The translations under genes and the position numbers were made by a program. From Dyella sp. OK004 (GTDB lineage: Bacteria; Pseudomonadota; Gammaproteobacteria; Xanthomonadales; Rhodanobacteraceae): a stretch of DNA of 64,000 bases. The DNA is taken from positions 744,001 to 808,000 of the forward strand of contig NZ_FOZI01000003.1 of NCBI RefSeq assembly GCF_900114495.1, in the 5' to 3' direction. Shown here piece after piece: positions 63,208-64,000 of the stretch; the stretch's first letter is position 1, and each line of letters begins with the position of its first letter. The notes beneath the pieces are model-generated. The model was not told the origin of the DNA. It did not search any database and saw only the letters and a list, made by a program, of their open reading frames with translations.

Positions 63208-63855
63208 ATGAGCCAGGTCCTTCCCGCCACGATTTCCCCTGCCCTGTTCGCGGAGCGCGCAGACGCGATTGCCGACGCCGCGCGCGAACTCGCTGCCGCC
63301 GGCTGGACACCCGCAACCAGCAGCAATTTCTCGATGCGCCTGGATGCGGACCACGCAGCCATCACGATCTCCGGTCGCGATAAAGGCAAGCTGGGCCGCG
63401 ACGACATCATGCTGATCGACATGCATGGCAAGGCCGTCGGCACCGATGCGCGCCCGAGTGCTGAGACCGATCTGCATACGCAGATCTATCGCCGTTATCC
63501 CGAGATGAATGCGGTGCTGCATACTCATTCGCGCACCCAGAGCGTAGCTTCGCGCCTGTTCGCCAACGAAGGTGTGATACGCCTTGAAGGTTGGGAACTG
63601 CAGAAGGCCATCGCCGGCCAGACCACGCACGATGCTGAGATGTTCATCCCGGTATTCCCCAACACGCAGCACATGCCGGAACTGGTGGCCCAGGTCGACG
63701 CCTGGCTGGATTCGGGCAAACCGCTGCATGCCTACCTGATCAACGGCCACGGCATCTACACCTGGGGCCGCGACATGGCCGAGACGCGCCGCCACCTGGA
63801 AGCCCTGGAATTCCTGCTGGGCTGCGAACTGGATTTGAGGAGGTTGTCCGCATGA
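63208..63855 (+). CDS. mtnB: Methylthioribulose-1-phosphate dehydratase
   Basis: A 215-residue class II aldolase-type metalloenzyme of the methionine salvage pathway. It dehydrates methylthioribulose-1-phosphate to the diketo compound. Metal-binding His pairs are in VLHTHSRTQ and the NGHGIYTWG loop, the acid in LEGWELQKA. The next gene starts in ATGA overlap and is mtnD, confirming the pathway. The start at 63208 is chosen for the standard N terminus. Confidence 0.94.
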   Translation: MSQVLPATISPALFAERADAIADAARELAAAGWTPATSSNFSMRLDADHAAITISGRDKGKLGRDDIMLIDMHGKAVGTDARPSAETDLHTQIYRRYPEMNAVLHTHSRTQSVASRLFANEGVIRLEGWELQKAIAGQTTHDAEMFIPVFPNTQHMPELVAQVDAWLDSGKPLHAYLINGHGIYTWGRDMAETRRHLEALEFLLGCELDLRRLSA

Positions 63856-64000
63856 GCCGTCTGCGCATTTTTGACGAACTGCAACCGCATGCACCGCTTG
63901 CCGCCCATACCGATCACCCCGCCATCGCCGCCGAGCTGAAGCAAGTCGGTGTGCGCTTCGAGCAATGGGACGCCAGCCAACCGGTCGCGCCCGGCGCCAG
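63852..64000 (+). CDS. mtnD: Acireductone dioxygenase, N-terminal part (3' end outside window)
   Basis: The first 49 codons of an ARD-type dioxygenase ([16 protein letters not shown]..., ...[17 protein letters not shown]), which converts acireductone to the keto acid precursor of methionine. The metal-binding cupin lies beyond the window edge. The ATG overlaps the mtnB stop. A mtnC gene would be expected next, but cannot be seen. Confidence 0.88.
   Translation, partial: MSRLRIFDELQPHAPLAAHTDHPAIAAELKQVGVRFEQWDASQPVAPGA

Noticed and set aside
62357-63211. 284-codon frame on the plus strand near HiPIP
   Set aside because: Antisense to HiPIP, with a good TAT signal and ribosome site for the minus-strand gene; composition not protein-like.

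Overview
The window is a stretch of ordinary chromosome from a high-GC gammaproteobacterium, most likely of the order Xanthomonadales, family Rhodanobacteraceae (Dyella, Rhodanobacter, Luteibacter relatives). Three things point there: gammaproteobacterial gene order (uvrC-pgsA-tRNA-Gly/Cys/Leu with a gacA-type regulator; nudJ-mnmA-hflD; pyrG-kdsA-eno-ftsB-ispD-ispF-truD; clpS-clpA-infA), the agmatine (aguA/aguB) and methionine-salvage (mtnB/mtnD) genes with a HiPIP, and short GTAGGAGCGC...-type palindromes after genes. The genus is an inference; no rRNA is present.

Layout. 1-8.5 kb: end of aguA, aguB, a TraB-like membrane protein, a secreted GH18 chitinase (opposite strand), two small c-type cytochromes, nfuA, phhB, a CPBP-like membrane protein with a degraded active site, and rluC. 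8.8-11.9 kb: rne with a long low-complexity tail. 11.9-22 kb (minus strand): serC-pheA-aroA-kdsB-phosphatase-uvrC-pgsA, four tRNA genes (two identical Gly, Cys, Leu), then gacA; an FHA protein lies upstream of serC. 22.07-22.36 kb: a 290-bp nested inverted-repeat element of unknown type, the most unusual object here. 22.4-28.2 kb: a PHA-granule-type small protein, infA, clpS-clpA, and nudJ-mnmA-hflD. 28.2-35 kb: a cysteine-free OxyR-like regulator, acnB and the divergent acnA. 35-43.3 kb: a lipoprotein, fadD, a PilZ protein, dinB, scpA-scpB-rluB and arsC. 43.3-51.5 kb (minus strand): a ten-gene run pyrG-kdsA-(small membrane protein)-eno-ftsB-ispD-ispF-mgtE-truD with many stop/start overlaps. 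51.6-64 kb: an M24B aminopeptidase, an unknown protein, parE, a lipoprotein, 3-hydroxyanthranilate dioxygenase, a Nudix hydrolase, an outer-membrane-type gene interrupted by an in-frame TGA, two paralogous amino-acid permeases, HiPIP, mtnB and the start of mtnD.

Most content is core metabolism and information processing: LPS Kdo synthesis (kdsA, kdsB), aromatic and serine biosynthesis (serC, pheA, aroA), isoprenoids (ispD, ispF), RNA modification (rluB, rluC, truD, mnmA), chromosome maintenance (scpA, scpB, parE, dinB, uvrC) and the TCA cycle (two aconitases). No prophage, CRISPR array, secretion cluster or defence island was found. The accessory signals are small: the nested element, the REP-like palindromes, the probable pseudogene, an AT-richer patch near 57.9-58.0 kb and a gene-free, hairpin-rich stretch at 62.2-62.65 kb.
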